The notes under the pieces are model-generated. The model made no database searches, was not told the origin of the DNA, and worked only from the letters and a program-made list of their open reading frames with translations. Source: an uncultured Treponema sp. (GTDB taxonomy: Bacteria > Spirochaetota > Spirochaetia > Treponematales > Treponemataceae). From it: a stretch of 49,002 nt of DNA. The position numbers and the translations under genes were made by a program. The first letter of the stretch is position 1. Each line of letters begins with the position of its first letter. The stretch lies in NCBI GenBank assembly GCA_937877535.1, contig CALFJF010000012.1, positions 1 to 49,002 on the forward strand. The letters are read 5' to 3'. Positions 1 through 8,914 of this stretch are shown here, piece after piece.

Positions 1-2
1 AC

Positions 3-203
3 CCCGTTTTGGGCTGGTTCGAGCTTGGCGGCTCAGGAATCTTCCGCCCCGAAGTCACAAAAGCGATGGGCGTCGATGTTCCCGTGGCGGCATGGGGAAT
101 CGGAATCGACCGCATGGCACTCATGGCACTCGGCTTGAACGATTTGCGCGAATTGTTCAGCGAGAATATTGAAGAAGTCCGACTGAGGAAAGCGAAATTC
201 TAA
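3..203 (+). CDS. pheS: Phenylalanyl-tRNA synthetase alpha subunit, C-terminal part
   Basis: This is the last 66 codons of a gene that begins before the window. It charges tRNA-Phe in the cytoplasm together with the beta subunit. The visible end contains GWFELGGSGIFRPEV and WGIGIDRMAL, the class II motif 3 region that forms the ATP site, and ends with the usual basic tail. The wording of these motifs matches the archaeal/eukaryal-type alpha subunit found in spirochaetes. The partner pheT lies about 12 kb away rather than adjacent. A strong terminator follows at once. Confidence 0.9.
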   Translation, partial: PVLGWFELGGSGIFRPEVTKAMGVDVPVAAWGIGIDRMALMALGLNDLRELFSENIEEVRLRKAKF

Positions 204-210
204 AAAATGA

Positions 211-240
211 GCGTCGTTCGAGAGAGCGACGCTTTTTTTT
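211..240 (+). terminator. Rho-independent terminator after pheS
   Basis: GCGTCG at 211-216 pairs with CGACGC at 227-232, followed by eight T residues, 8 bases after the pheS stop codon. Confidence 0.85.
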
Positions 241-335
241 GCGAAAAATTCTAAAAATCGTTTATTTTTTTACAATTTCTTAGATTTTACATACACTTTA
301 TTTGTTCAAGAAAATCAATTTTCAAAGGAGTGTTT

Positions 336-566
336 ATGGAAAAATGGAGCAAGGCAACTGAGAAACTAACACGGGAGCAAGCGTATCCTGGCGCGATGAT
401 GAAAAGTTTTGACGGAAAATATGGCATGATGTCGGCGCGGAGCGAATCGGGGATAACAATCGTCGGCGTAAAAATTGAAAAGTACATGCCAGTTCCCACA
501 GATGAAGTCGTTGCGAAATTTTCTAGCATTGATGAAATGATACAAGCGGGCTGGGCAATCGACTAA
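336..566 (+). CDS. Small hypothetical protein, 76 aa
   Basis: I do not recognise this family. The ATG at 336 follows AAAGGAG (324-330) at ideal spacing, so I prefer it to the GTG two codons upstream. The product is soluble, without signal peptide or membrane segment, and begins MEKWSKATEKL. It stands alone between the pheS terminator and the end of the convergent malY gene. A reading frame on the other strand covers the same region but has no ribosome binding site. The good Shine-Dalgarno is the main support. Confidence 0.6.
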   Translation: MEKWSKATEKLTREQAYPGAMMKSFDGKYGMMSARSESGITIVGVKIEKYMPVPTDEVVAKFSSIDEMIQAGWAID

Positions 567-596
567 AGATTCTGAGATTTTGAATCAAAACGAACT

Positions 597-1766
597 TTAG
601 GAAAACGCCGTGGCAAGGCGTGTCAGCGCGTCTTCAAGAATCTTTTTTGGAGTTGCGATGTTGATTCGCTGGTAAAACGCGCCTTCTTTTCCAAACATTG
701 TTCCTCGGTCAAGCCAGAGTTTTGCTTTTTTCAAAATGATTTCTTCGATTTCTTCGTCGCTTTTTCCGCATTTTGAAAAATCGAGCCAGATGAGATACGT
801 TCCTTCGGGTTCAATGAGCCGAACGAATGGCAGTTTTTCTTTGAGAAAAGAACGCAAAAATGTGAGATTTTCGTTAAGGTGCGAGCGGAGTGCGTTTAGC
901 CACGGTTTTCCAAACTCGTAAGCGGCTTTTGTTGCAACAAGTCCCATAATCGACGGTTCGTCGTAGCCCGTTTTGTCGAGTTCTGTGCGAAATTGAGCGC
1001 GAATGGTAGGATTTTTTATAAAATTCACGCTGAATTGCAATCCTGCAAGATTGAACGTTTTACTCGCCGCCGTTGAAACAACAGAATGTTCTGCTGCCCA
1101 CGGAGAAATGGTAGAAAAAACAGTATGCTGATTTGGCGGAATCACAAAATCGTTGTGGATTTCGTCGGAAAAAACAATGACGTTGTGTTTTTCGCAAATC
1201 TGCGCCACGCGCAACAGTTCCTCTTTTGTCCAAACTCGTCCCACGGGATTGTGCGGTGAGCAAAAAATCAAAAGACGCGCCTTGCTTTCCTCGATTTTTT
1301 GCTCCAAATCGTCAAAATTGATGTGCCATTTTCCGTCTTTTTCAAAAAGCGGATTTTCAACAACAACGCGCCCGTTTTTTTCGACCATATTTTTGAACGG
1401 ATAATACACAGGCGGCTGAATGATTACGCCCTCCCCCTCTTTTGAAAACGCTCGCACTGCGCACGAAATTGCAAAAACCACGCCAGGCGTTGTTACGACC
1501 TCTCGTCTTTCAAAATCAAAATTATGTTCTTCTTTTTGCCATTTTTTGACCGCTTCAAAAAACGATTCATCGCACGCGGAATAGCCAAAAATTCCGTGGT
1601 TCACTTTTTTGTGCAGTTCTTCAAGGATTTCTGGCGCGGTCGGAAAATCCATATCAGCAACCCAAAGCGGAAGCGCGTCTTCGGGTTTTCCGCGTCTTTT
1701 TGCAAGGTCAAATTTGATTGCGTTCGTTCCACGGCGTTCGGTTATTGTATCAAAATCGTAGTGCAT
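597..1766 (-). CDS. patB: MalY/PatB-type PLP-dependent C-S lyase
   Basis: This is a fold-type I aminotransferase-like enzyme of the MalY/PatB group, which cleaves the C-S bond of cystathionine or cysteine conjugates to pyruvate, ammonia and a thiol. The 389-residue length is normal for the family. Visible motifs are LWVADMDF (34-41), CSPHNPVGRV (169-178), SDEIHNDF (200-207) and STAASKTFNLAG, whose lysine (K236) should hold pyridoxal phosphate. It is the last gene of the minus-strand cluster, 49 bases downstream of a GGDEF/EAL gene, but has its own promoter at 1802-1830. In oral treponemes relatives produce hydrogen sulfide (established knowledge); whether this one does is inference. Confidence 0.85.
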   Translation of the reverse strand: MHYDFDTITERRGTNAIKFDLAKRRGKPEDALPLWVADMDFPTAPEILEELHKKVNHGIFGYSACDESFFEAVKKWQKEEHNFDFERREVVTTPGVVFAISCAVRAFSKEGEGVIIQPPVYYPFKNMVEKNGRVVVENPLFEKDGKWHINFDDLEQKIEESKARLLIFCSPHNPVGRVWTKEELLRVAQICEKHNVIVFSDEIHNDFVIPPNQHTVFSTISPWAAEHSVVSTAASKTFNLAGLQFSVNFIKNPTIRAQFRTELDKTGYDEPSIMGLVATKAAYEFGKPWLNALRSHLNENLTFLRSFLKEKLPFVRLIEPEGTYLIWLDFSKCGKSDEEIEEIILKKAKLWLDRGTMFGKEGAFYQRINIATPKKILEDALTRLATAFS

Positions 1767-1801
1767 AATGTTCTCAAAAAAGAGTGATTTAGTAGGTTTT
1801 T

Positions 1802-1830
1802 ATGATAGGCGATTTTTATTGTAAATGCAA
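1802..1830 (-). promoter_or_regulatory. Probable promoter of the MalY/PatB gene
   Basis: On the minus strand TTGCAT (1825-1830) and TATCAT (1802-1807) are separated by exactly 17 bases, giving a leader of about 30 bases before the ATG at 1766. The -35 box overlaps the last codons of the preceding gene. Confidence 0.55.
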
Positions 1831-4164
1831 CCAAGTTTTTTCAAAATCCAAAACGGAAATTGGCGGCGAAAAATAATTTCCTTGAAGAGCGGAAACTGGA
1901 AGCGGCAAAAATCGCTCGTGTTGCTCTTTTTTTTCAACGCCTTGAACGATTACGCGCATTCCAAGTTCTTCCGCCATTTCCACAACGATTCGCAAAATCT
2001 CAAAATTGCGCCCGTTTTTTCTAAAAATATCACGATTGCTAAAAATTTTTGCAGGATGCGCCGTCGTTTCGCTCAAAAATTCGCGGTCGATTTTGATTTC
2101 TGAAACGCAAATATCTTTTAGCATATTGAGCGAAGAATATCCCACGCCAAATGCGTCAATCACCACGGAAAATCCGCGCAAACACAATTCATCGATGACT
2201 TGTTGCGATTTTGAAAAATCTGCCATCAAAACGTTTTCGCTCATTTCGATTCCGAATGAAGCGGGCGAGATTTCGTTTCGCGCGGCAATTTCTGAAAGCG
2301 TTTCTGAAAGGTCGATGTAATAGCCGTCTTTTGGAGAAACATTTACGCTAAGGCGACAATGAATTCCGTGCATTTTCCATTTTTTTAGGATTTTTGCAGT
2401 TTCTTCCCAAACAAACGTGTCGAGTTTATAGATGAGTCCCGTTTTTTCAAGAATTCCAATGAACTTGTTTGGCAAAAGGTGTCCGCGAACGGGATGATTC
2501 CACCGAACCAAAACTTCTGCGCCGTAAAGCGAGCCGTCCGATTTGACTTGCGGTTGTAAAAAAAGACAAAATTGTCCGCTCAAAAGCGCGTTTTCAAATT
2601 CGTCAACAATCGAACGTTCAAAAATCAATTCTTCCATCAAAACTGCGTCGTATTTTGAAAAAACGCTCTGATAATCGTCTGAAATTCTAGAAATCGCGAG
2701 GCTCGCTTTGTCGAACATCAAATTCGGCGGTTCATTTTTTTGAGTGATTTCGTAAATACCTACAAAAATATGAAAGCAATACGGACCTTCTTGCGTAATT
2801 TGCTCAACTTTTTTGAAACAATACATGAAAAGTTCTTTGTCGAAATTTGATTTTTTGAGATACAGTGCAAATTTGTCGTCCGCGATTCTTCCAGCAATCG
2901 TGTCAGCGTGGGCGTAAAATTTTATAAAATTCGCAAGTCGCTTTAGAATGATGTCGCCCATTTCCGAGCCAAAAAGTTCGTTTACAAGTTTGAAATCTTT
3001 TATATTCGAGGCAAGCATTAAATGTGGCTCGGTTTCTGTTTTTTGCGTCTCGCTTACGGCATCAAAAAATCCCGTTCGATTAAAAAGTCCCGTCAATTCG
3101 TCGTGCGTTGCGCTGTGGCGGTCGGAAAGAAGGCGCACGGTTTCCTTTGTTCTGTCCACAAACATAAAATACGAACCGAGTCGGATTCCGCCCGCATCGA
3201 GATTTTTGTATTCCACGCGAAAATGATGTTCGATTCCGTCAACCAAAAACGAATCGCGCACGTTAAATTGTCCTTCGCTGTACATTGCGCGCCACACGTT
3301 GAAATATTTTTCGGCAACGAGTGGCGGAAGATGGTCGCCACTTCCCATGAGTTTTCGAGCAACAAAATTCGAATAGCAGAGTTTTCCGTCGGCGGTAAAA
3401 GAAATTAGTCCATCGTCAATCAATTCGTTTGCCTGCGAAAGCATAAATTCCACAAGTCGATGTGATTGAGAAAAAATGGCAGAACGGCATCCCGCCCAGG
3501 CAAAAAACGCGAGAAACGGAATCGAAAAATCCACAGGAAACGTAATCGATTGGCTCAAAATGTGAAAAGAGGCAAGAACGAGAATTGAAAAAAGCGGTCG
3601 GACGAACTTTTTTTTGTAAAACATTGGAGCGCGGAGCGCGGAAAAAACGAGGACAAAAAAAGAGGCAAAAAGCAAAAGTGTGCAAAGTGCTTCATGCACA
3701 AAATAGAACGGCTTTGCCTCCAGCGTCCAAAACGGAATATTTTGCCCAAAATAGCCGAGCGTTAAATCAAAATTATGGAGCGTTTTTAGGTTTATCAAAA
3801 GCGAACTGATGTCCGCCGAAACCAAAATCAAAATCAAATCGCGGAAAAGAAATCGAATTCGCTCAGAATACGTTTCTGTAAAAACAAGCGAAAACAAAAG
3901 CGTTTGCATTGAAAACAAAAGAATCGCGCATTGATGAATCGTAAAAAATGCAAATGCAACAAAATACGTGTTGCTCAAAATGAAAAGCGCGTAAAAAATC
4001 ACGTCAAAAAAAGAAACAAAAAGAATCCATAAAAGCCGTTTTTTGATTTTTGAACCGGGGGCAACGTTCGAGTTTTTTGTGCGAAAAGTCAAAAAAATCA
4101 ACGTTCCAAGGATTGCGCAAATCACAAATGCGCAAAGAGAGGAAATTACTTCAAAAGCGGTCAT
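1816..4164 (-). CDS. Membrane GGDEF-EAL protein with both domains degenerate
   Basis: The 782-residue protein has about seven hydrophobic segments in the first 230 residues, then a PAS-like linker, a GGDEF-like domain and an EAL domain. The GGDEF signature reads IADDKF (about residue 426), so cyclase activity is unlikely. The EAL domain keeps EVLVRW (about 547) and KID, but DDFG is DAFG (about 668) and EGVE is QGVE (about 738). Loss of that glutamate argues against phosphodiesterase activity; it may bind c-di-GMP or act as a decoy sensor. The start ATG overlaps the stop of the upstream paralogue (ATGA) and follows GGGAGGAG, so the two are translationally coupled. It looks like a tandem duplicate of that gene that has lost catalysis. 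Confidence 0.85.
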   Translation of the reverse strand: MTAFEVISSLCAFVICAILGTLIFLTFRTKNSNVAPGSKIKKRLLWILFVSFFDVIFYALFILSNTYFVAFAFFTIHQCAILLFSMQTLLFSLVFTETYSERIRFLFRDLILILVSADISSLLINLKTLHNFDLTLGYFGQNIPFWTLEAKPFYFVHEALCTLLLFASFFVLVFSALRAPMFYKKKFVRPLFSILVLASFHILSQSITFPVDFSIPFLAFFAWAGCRSAIFSQSHRLVEFMLSQANELIDDGLISFTADGKLCYSNFVARKLMGSGDHLPPLVAEKYFNVWRAMYSEGQFNVRDSFLVDGIEHHFRVEYKNLDAGGIRLGSYFMFVDRTKETVRLLSDRHSATHDELTGLFNRTGFFDAVSETQKTETEPHLMLASNIKDFKLVNELFGSEMGDIILKRLANFIKFYAHADTIAGRIADDKFALYLKKSNFDKELFMYCFKKVEQITQEGPYCFHIFVGIYEITQKNEPPNLMFDKASLAISRISDDYQSVFSKYDAVLMEELIFERSIVDEFENALLSGQFCLFLQPQVKSDGSLYGAEVLVRWNHPVRGHLLPNKFIGILEKTGLIYKLDTFVWEETAKILKKWKMHGIHCRLSVNVSPKDGYYIDLSETLSEIAARNEISPASFGIEMSENVLMADFSKSQQVIDELCLRGFSVVIDAFGVGYSSLNMLKDICVSEIKIDREFLSETTAHPAKIFSNRDIFRKNGRNFEILRIVVEMAEELGMRVIVQGVEKKEQHERFLPLPVSALQGNYFSPPISVLDFEKTWLHLQ

Positions 4165-6449
4165 TTTTCTCCTCCCAAAGAATATCGTTCTTCAAATTCC
4201 AAAGCGGAAAGCGGGCGCGAGAAAAAATATCCTTGAAAAATATCCGCGCCCATTTCTGAAAGATAGAGAACTTGCTCTTCCGTTTCGACTCCTTCGATGA
4301 CAACGGTCATTTTGAGAACTTTCGCCAATTTTATAATCGAAAGAATGATTTTTTTTGCCCGAATCGTGTTTTCCGTTTGCGAAAGAAACGCCATGTCAAT
4401 TTTGAGAACGTTTGTGTGCAAATTGCAAAGCAAATTGAGCGACGAATAGCCAGAACCAAAATCGTCCATTTCGATTTGAAAGCCCGCATTTTGCAATCGC
4501 GACAAAACGGCCGCGTGAGAAGATACGTTGTTCATAATCACCGTTTCCGTAATTTCGAGTTTGAACTTTGACGGACTGATTTCGTATTTTTCCACCAGAT
4601 TTGTAAAAACGCTGTACAAATCAAGATAATAAAAATCTTTTGCAGAAATATTTACTGCAATGTAAAGGTCAATTCCGCGTTTTTTCCAATCGGCAAGTTT
4701 TTTTGCCGCTTCTTCCCAAATAAACGAATCGAGTTTGTAAATATGCCCGCTTTTTTCGAGAATCGGCACAAACTCGCTTGGCGGAATTTTTCCGCGTTCT
4801 TGATGATTCCAGCGAACCAAAGCCTCCGCACCAACGACTTTTCCCTGTTTTGAGCCGACTTGCGGTTGCAAATACATTTCAAATTGAGAAGACGAAAGCG
4901 CGGCTTCAAACGAAGAAACAATCCATTTTTCGTGAACGAGTTTTTCCATGAACGCCGAATCGTAAAAAACGAGCGTTTGCGAATAATCGTCTTTTATGTC
5001 GCGGAGCGCGAGCGACGTTTTGTCGTACATTGCGTATACGTTTTCGGTGGGGTCGGTGATTTCGTAAACCGCAAGCGAAATGTGGAGTTTGTAGCGAATG
5101 TCGCCCATAAAATCTTGAATGCGCTCCGTGTTTTTTATGGCAAGTTCTGGATTAAAATCCTTTTTTTTGATGAGCATTGCGAATCGGTCGCCAGAAATCC
5201 GCCCGCGAATTGTTCCTGGATAATTCGCTTTTTTTAACATTCTTGCTTGCGTCATAAGAATCAAGTCGCCAAATTCGCTTCCAAAAAGGGCGTTCACCAA
5301 TTTGAAATTCCTGATGTTTGTGCAAACAAAATATCGCGGTTCGTTAGGCTCGTTCCGCAATTCTCGTTGCGCTTCTCTGAAAAAATGTGCGCGATTAAAA
5401 AGTCCCGTAAGCGGGTCGGTTTCGGAGCGGAATCGTTCGGAAACGAGTTCTTCGCTTTCGCTCGTAATGTCCGTTAGAGCCAAAAACGTTCCGATTAATC
5501 GAAAACGCTTGTCAAAAAGACGGCGGTAAACGGCGTTAAAAATCCGTCCTTCGCCAAAAACCACAATTCCTTCGGGGCGCGTCAAAGATGCTCGATTTGT
5601 TTCGTTAAAATCGGCGAGTTTTTGAGCGCACAGCGCGTCGTCGCTTAAGATTTCGCGGGCTTTGGCGTTTTTGAAAACGATTTTTCCGTCTTTGTCAAAG
5701 CAAACCACGGCATTTGAAATGTCCTCGGTAACAAGAATTTTCATTCGTGCGTTGAGTTCGGCGGGAACTACGTGCAACGAAATCATCGAGGCAATAATGG
5801 AAACGACTCCGCAAAGAATCGGAAAGAGATACTGTTCTCCAAAAATCAAAAATGCAACGCTAGAAATAAAAAGCGCGAAAAAGCAACACAACATTGAAAT
5901 GTATTTCCAGCGAAAAATTCCTGCTCGGAAAATCGAACAATGCAAAAATCGCAAAAATGTCAAAATCAAAATTGCGTAAAAAAATGAAAAATGAACGAAA
6001 ATCGTGGGAGAAAATCGCAATTCGTAACTAAAAATCGCGTCGAGCGAATCGTTCAAAAAAATCGGAGAAAGATAAAATGTGCGCAAAGTTTGAGAAAATG
6101 GCGAAATCAAAAGCAACACAAAATCCGAAAGGCAAAAAAACAAAATGATTACGCGAGCATATTTTTTGAGCCTTTTTGACGGCGAAAATTCCGTGAACGA
6201 ACTTGAAAACAAAAGCAGCGAAATCGTAAAAAAATCAAAAATCGCCAATGTTGCTATGCAAAGCGCGAACGAAAGCCAAAATATGCGCGAAAAAACGGAA
6301 AGCGTGCAGAAAAAAATCTCAAGAAGCGCGAAAAAATCGAGCAACGCTACGCGGCGGTCGAGAATCGAACGTTTTTTTAATGCGTCAAAAACACAAAAAG
6401 CAAGCGCGACGCAAATTGCAAATGACGCAAATACAAATAAATTGCTCAT
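4161..6449 (-). CDS. Membrane GGDEF-EAL protein, probable c-di-GMP phosphodiesterase
   Basis: The 762-residue protein has an N-terminal block of hydrophobic helices (about residues 1-230), a PAS-like region, a degenerate GGDEF domain (ISGDRF, about 416) and an intact EAL domain. Conserved EAL positions are present: EALVRW (about 540), NIS, EITET, DDFGSGYSSL, KID, VIEGVET and FQGYFF. It should therefore hydrolyse c-di-GMP to pGpG at the inner membrane. I chose the ATG at 6449; one codon upstream is TTG. It sits 19 bases after dus and overlaps the next gene by four bases. Confidence 0.88.
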   Translation of the reverse strand: MSNLFVFASFAICVALAFCVFDALKKRSILDRRVALLDFFALLEIFFCTLSVFSRIFWLSFALCIATLAIFDFFTISLLLFSSSFTEFSPSKRLKKYARVIILFFCLSDFVLLLISPFSQTLRTFYLSPIFLNDSLDAIFSYELRFSPTIFVHFSFFYAILILTFLRFLHCSIFRAGIFRWKYISMLCCFFALFISSVAFLIFGEQYLFPILCGVVSIIASMISLHVVPAELNARMKILVTEDISNAVVCFDKDGKIVFKNAKAREILSDDALCAQKLADFNETNRASLTRPEGIVVFGEGRIFNAVYRRLFDKRFRLIGTFLALTDITSESEELVSERFRSETDPLTGLFNRAHFFREAQRELRNEPNEPRYFVCTNIRNFKLVNALFGSEFGDLILMTQARMLKKANYPGTIRGRISGDRFAMLIKKKDFNPELAIKNTERIQDFMGDIRYKLHISLAVYEITDPTENVYAMYDKTSLALRDIKDDYSQTLVFYDSAFMEKLVHEKWIVSSFEAALSSSQFEMYLQPQVGSKQGKVVGAEALVRWNHQERGKIPPSEFVPILEKSGHIYKLDSFIWEEAAKKLADWKKRGIDLYIAVNISAKDFYYLDLYSVFTNLVEKYEISPSKFKLEITETVIMNNVSSHAAVLSRLQNAGFQIEMDDFGSGYSSLNLLCNLHTNVLKIDMAFLSQTENTIRAKKIILSIIKLAKVLKMTVVIEGVETEEQVLYLSEMGADIFQGYFFSRPLSALEFEERYSLGGEK

Positions 6450-6468
6450 CAAAAACTCAAAAAGGCAT

Positions 6469-7452
6469 TTAATTTCCGAACAATTTTATTTTATCACTAG
6501 GACAGCGAAAAAAAAAGTAGAATTTTATTCGGTTTCTTGCGTCGTCGTTGTTGCGCGCGTTGAGCATTAACGTCTGAAAATAGTGCGCGAACGAAAAATT
6601 GGTGCAAAAGTATGCAAAAAATCGCTGAAGCCGCGTTTTCCAAAATTCCTCTGGCTGAAATGTTTCCACATCGTCTATGAACGAAAGCGCGAGTGCTTCC
6701 ATGTCGATTTTTGTGTTTTGGAGCGTTCCTGAAAGTTCTGCAAAAATCCACGGTTTTTGAGCGGCAGCGCGAGCAATCATAACGCCCGCGCACGAAGGCG
6801 CAGTCAAAAGCGCGTTTTGAAACGAGCGAACGTCGGTTACGTCGCCGTTTAGAATTACGGGGATTTTTGGAAATTGGTGCGCTAAATCTTCCACCGCAGT
6901 CCAATCGGCTTTTTCCCGAAATTTTTGCTTTTGTGTGCGCGGGTGCAGTGTGAGCATTTGAACGCCATTTTCCAAAAGCATTTTGCAAAAATCAAAAAGT
7001 CGTTCCCGCGAAAAATCCGCACTCCCAAGCCGAAGTTTTACGGAAAGTCGCTTTTTTGAGCCGCAATCTTCAATAGATTTTTTTACGAGCCGAACCATTC
7101 GCTCGGTTTCTCGAATGTCTTTGAGCATCCAGGCGATTCCCGCGCCCGTTTTTGCAATTTGCGGAGCGGAGCAGCCCATGTTTATGTCGATTCCGATTCC
7201 GTCAAGAGAGGCAAGGATTTTTGCCGCTTCGCCCATTTTGTGCGCGTCGTTTCCTGTCAGTTGCCAGACGATTTTTTGAGGTTCTGGACCTGCCATAAGA
7301 TAGAATTTTTCCCAAGGACCTGCGTTCAAAAGCGAAGGCGCGTTTATCATTTCGGTAAAATACTCGTCGCAGCCACCAAATCGAGCAATGAGTCGCCTAA
7401 ACGCTTCGTGAGAAAGCGTTGCCATTGGTGCAAGGATTCGTTTTTTTTCCAT
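6469..7452 (-). CDS. dus: tRNA-dihydrouridine synthase
   Basis: This flavoenzyme reduces uridine to dihydrouridine in tRNA D-loops. It has the FMN-binding start ILAPMATLSHEAFRRL, the WQLTGND strand, and the catalytic loop DINMGCSAP with the proton-donating cysteine at residue 94. HPRTQKQKF and ILNGDV further along are also typical. Length is 327 residues, normal for the family. Which Dus subgroup it belongs to I cannot say. It is the second gene of the minus-strand operon, 15 bases after the flavin-protein gene, and has no obvious Shine-Dalgarno of its own. Confidence 0.9.
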   Translation of the reverse strand: MEKKRILAPMATLSHEAFRRLIARFGGCDEYFTEMINAPSLLNAGPWEKFYLMAGPEPQKIVWQLTGNDAHKMGEAAKILASLDGIGIDINMGCSAPQIAKTGAGIAWMLKDIRETERMVRLVKKSIEDCGSKKRLSVKLRLGSADFSRERLFDFCKMLLENGVQMLTLHPRTQKQKFREKADWTAVEDLAHQFPKIPVILNGDVTDVRSFQNALLTAPSCAGVMIARAAAQKPWIFAELSGTLQNTKIDMEALALSFIDDVETFQPEEFWKTRLQRFFAYFCTNFSFAHYFQTLMLNARNNDDARNRIKFYFFFRCPSDKIKLFGN

Positions 7453-7467
7453 TTTTATTGCACTTTT

Positions 7468-7944
7468 CTATTTTTCGTGAACGCGCTTTCCCGTTATATG
7501 CTCTATTGAAAGAGCTAAGCAGAGAACGCGGTCTTTTGTTTGTTCAAGCACTTTTTCAACATCTTCCGCGTTTGGATAATATTTCAGCCCGATTTGTCGC
7601 ACTTTTTCAAGCGTTTTTTCTTTGTCGGTAACGCTCGCAATCCGACCAAACGCAATCACGCTTGTAACATACGATGCCCAATCGCCGTCTTTTTGATTAT
7701 CCTTGCCTAGCACGCAAAAAGAAACTTTGTCACACTTTGCGAGTGCGTCGATTTTGTGCCCTTCCTTTGCGCCATGAAAGTAGATTTTGCCGTCGCTCTC
7801 ATCGTAGAAAAAATCGAGCGGAATGGTGTACGGATAGCCGCCATCGCCAAGAACGGCAAGCACTCCTCGCTTCTCTGATTTTAAAATTGAAATGCACTCT
7901 TCTTGAGAAACCTGCTGCTTGATTCTTCTCATCGCTCTGAACAT
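7468..7944 (-). CDS. Pyridoxamine 5'-phosphate oxidase-like flavin protein (NimA-like)
   Basis: The 158-residue protein has the split-barrel flavin-binding fold pattern of the NimA/PNPOx-like group: an N-terminal helix, then GVLAVLGDGGYPYTIPLDF and the strand KIYFHGAKEGHKIDAL, and a late VIAFGRIASV strand. Members bind FMN or haem; some reduce nitroimidazole drugs, but most have no known substrate, so I do not assign resistance. The ATG at 7944 lies 6 bases after a consensus -10 box, which would make the mRNA leaderless. An internal ATG at 7932 is the alternative. It appears to be the first gene of the operon leading to dus and the GGDEF/EAL pair. Confidence 0.75.
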   Translation of the reverse strand: MFRAMRRIKQQVSQEECISILKSEKRGVLAVLGDGGYPYTIPLDFFYDESDGKIYFHGAKEGHKIDALAKCDKVSFCVLGKDNQKDGDWASYVTSVIAFGRIASVTDKEKTLEKVRQIGLKYYPNAEDVEKVLEQTKDRVLCLALSIEHITGKRVHEK

Positions 7945-7950
7945 ATTGAC

Positions 7951-7979
7951 ATTATAGAAATGGAGAGTCGGTGTGTCAA
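7951..7979 (-). promoter_or_regulatory. Consensus sigma-70 promoter, probably leaderless
   Basis: On the minus strand a perfect TTGACA (7974-7979) and perfect TATAAT (7951-7956) are 17 bases apart. Only GTCAAT separates the -10 box from the ATG at 7944, so transcription should start on or next to the start codon. No Shine-Dalgarno is present. Confidence 0.8.
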
Positions 7980-7998
7980 AGCGGGGACTTGTAAGCCA

Positions 7999-8063
7999 CG
8001 GTGGTCTGGTCAGTCGAAATCACCGTTATAACACTCTTTTGGTTTCGACAAGCTCAACCACCG
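7999..8063. repeat. Family B interspersed repeat, two copies
   Basis: Two related imperfect palindromes lie here: CGGTGG...TCGAAATCACCG at 7999-8025 and GGTTTCGACAAGCTCAACCACCG at 8041-8063. The same core, GGTGGTTGAG(N)TGTCGAAACCACC or its complement, recurs at 10700-10757, 17546-17570, 18845-18868, 24478-24500 and 48701-48730. Confidence 0.7.
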
Positions 8064-8125
8064 CTTTACGAAGAAAACGGATTGCAACTGGCGTGGTAAA
8101 ACAACGTCGTCGCTGGATTTTGCCA

Positions 8126-8779
8126 CTAGTTTGGAATGAAAGTGGAATCCACTTTGTAGAGGGATGCCGCACTGTATAAGTCAGTTTCGTTGTCGGTAAA
8201 ATAACTTTTGTTGCTGTCGAACTTATCTGTAATATCTTTTTTGACAGTTTTGAAATTAGCCGCCGTATAATAATCGGAGCCTTTTTCCAAGGCTGTTCGA
8301 ATATCATCAGAAACCAAATATAGTTTGCCATCGTACTGTACGGCTACATAAGGAATATTGCTAAAACTTTGCAACCCAAAATAGAACCCTTCGCCTTCCT
8401 CTGCGCCCGTTCCTTCTATAAATGTATAACTACTTGGTATGAAAGTATAATAATCGTGCTTGATGGACTTTGAAAGTGACGCTTCCAAGGTGGTGTCAGT
8501 CGGAACGGAAACTGCGCAAATATACACAGTTCCCTTGCTATCGGCCGTACCTTTGTTGTCAAATATATATGCTGAACGAAGACCCGATACAGATGAATAG
8601 AAATACGTGTAACTCGACAGTTCGCTGTCCGTCTGCGTATCGGAACTGCCCGCGTCCGCTCCATTCTCTGTGCTGTTACTTTCACCACCATCGCTCCCGC
8701 CGCTCGAACAAGATGCCAGCGTGAACGCCATTACCGCCACCAGCGCAATCAACGCCTCGCCAAACTTATATCGTTTCAT
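8126..8779 (-). CDS. Putative lipoprotein, 217 aa
   Basis: The start at 8779 follows AAGGAG. A charged N-terminus and hydrophobic stretch lead to the lipobox FTLASC with the lipidated cysteine at residue 24. A low-complexity linker rich in Ser, Gly, Asp and Glu follows, then a soluble domain of no family I recognise, with repeated SYTFI/SYTYF-type strands. It is probably surface or periplasmic. It stands alone behind an unusual promoter with seven consecutive G residues in the spacer (8811-8842), so expression may be phase variable. Confidence 0.75.
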   Translation of the reverse strand: MKRYKFGEALIALVAVMAFTLASCSSGGSDGGESNSTENGADAGSSDTQTDSELSSYTYFYSSVSGLRSAYIFDNKGTADSKGTVYICAVSVPTDTTLEASLSKSIKHDYYTFIPSSYTFIEGTGAEEGEGFYFGLQSFSNIPYVAVQYDGKLYLVSDDIRTALEKGSDYYTAANFKTVKKDITDKFDSNKSYFTDNETDLYSAASLYKVDSTFIPN

Positions 8780-8810
8780 CTCTATAACTCCTTTTTTGCA
8801 AACTGAATTT

Positions 8811-8842
8811 AATATACCCCCCCTCCAGTAAAATTTTGTCAA
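8811..8842 (-). promoter_or_regulatory. Poly-G promoter of the 217-aa lipoprotein gene
   Basis: On the minus strand TTGACA (8837-8842) and TATATT (8811-8816) are separated by 20 bases that end in TTACTGGA followed by G7 (8817-8823). The G tract abuts the -10 box. The same order, including the TTACTGG core, is found at 31268-31297. A 20-base spacer is longer than optimal, so loss of G residues would be expected to strengthen it. Confidence 0.7.
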
Positions 8843-8914
8843 GTAGATTTGTCATAAAAATCCGTTTTTTGTGATTTTTTTGGAAATACAAAAGTTAAGG
8901 AGATAAAAAAAGCG

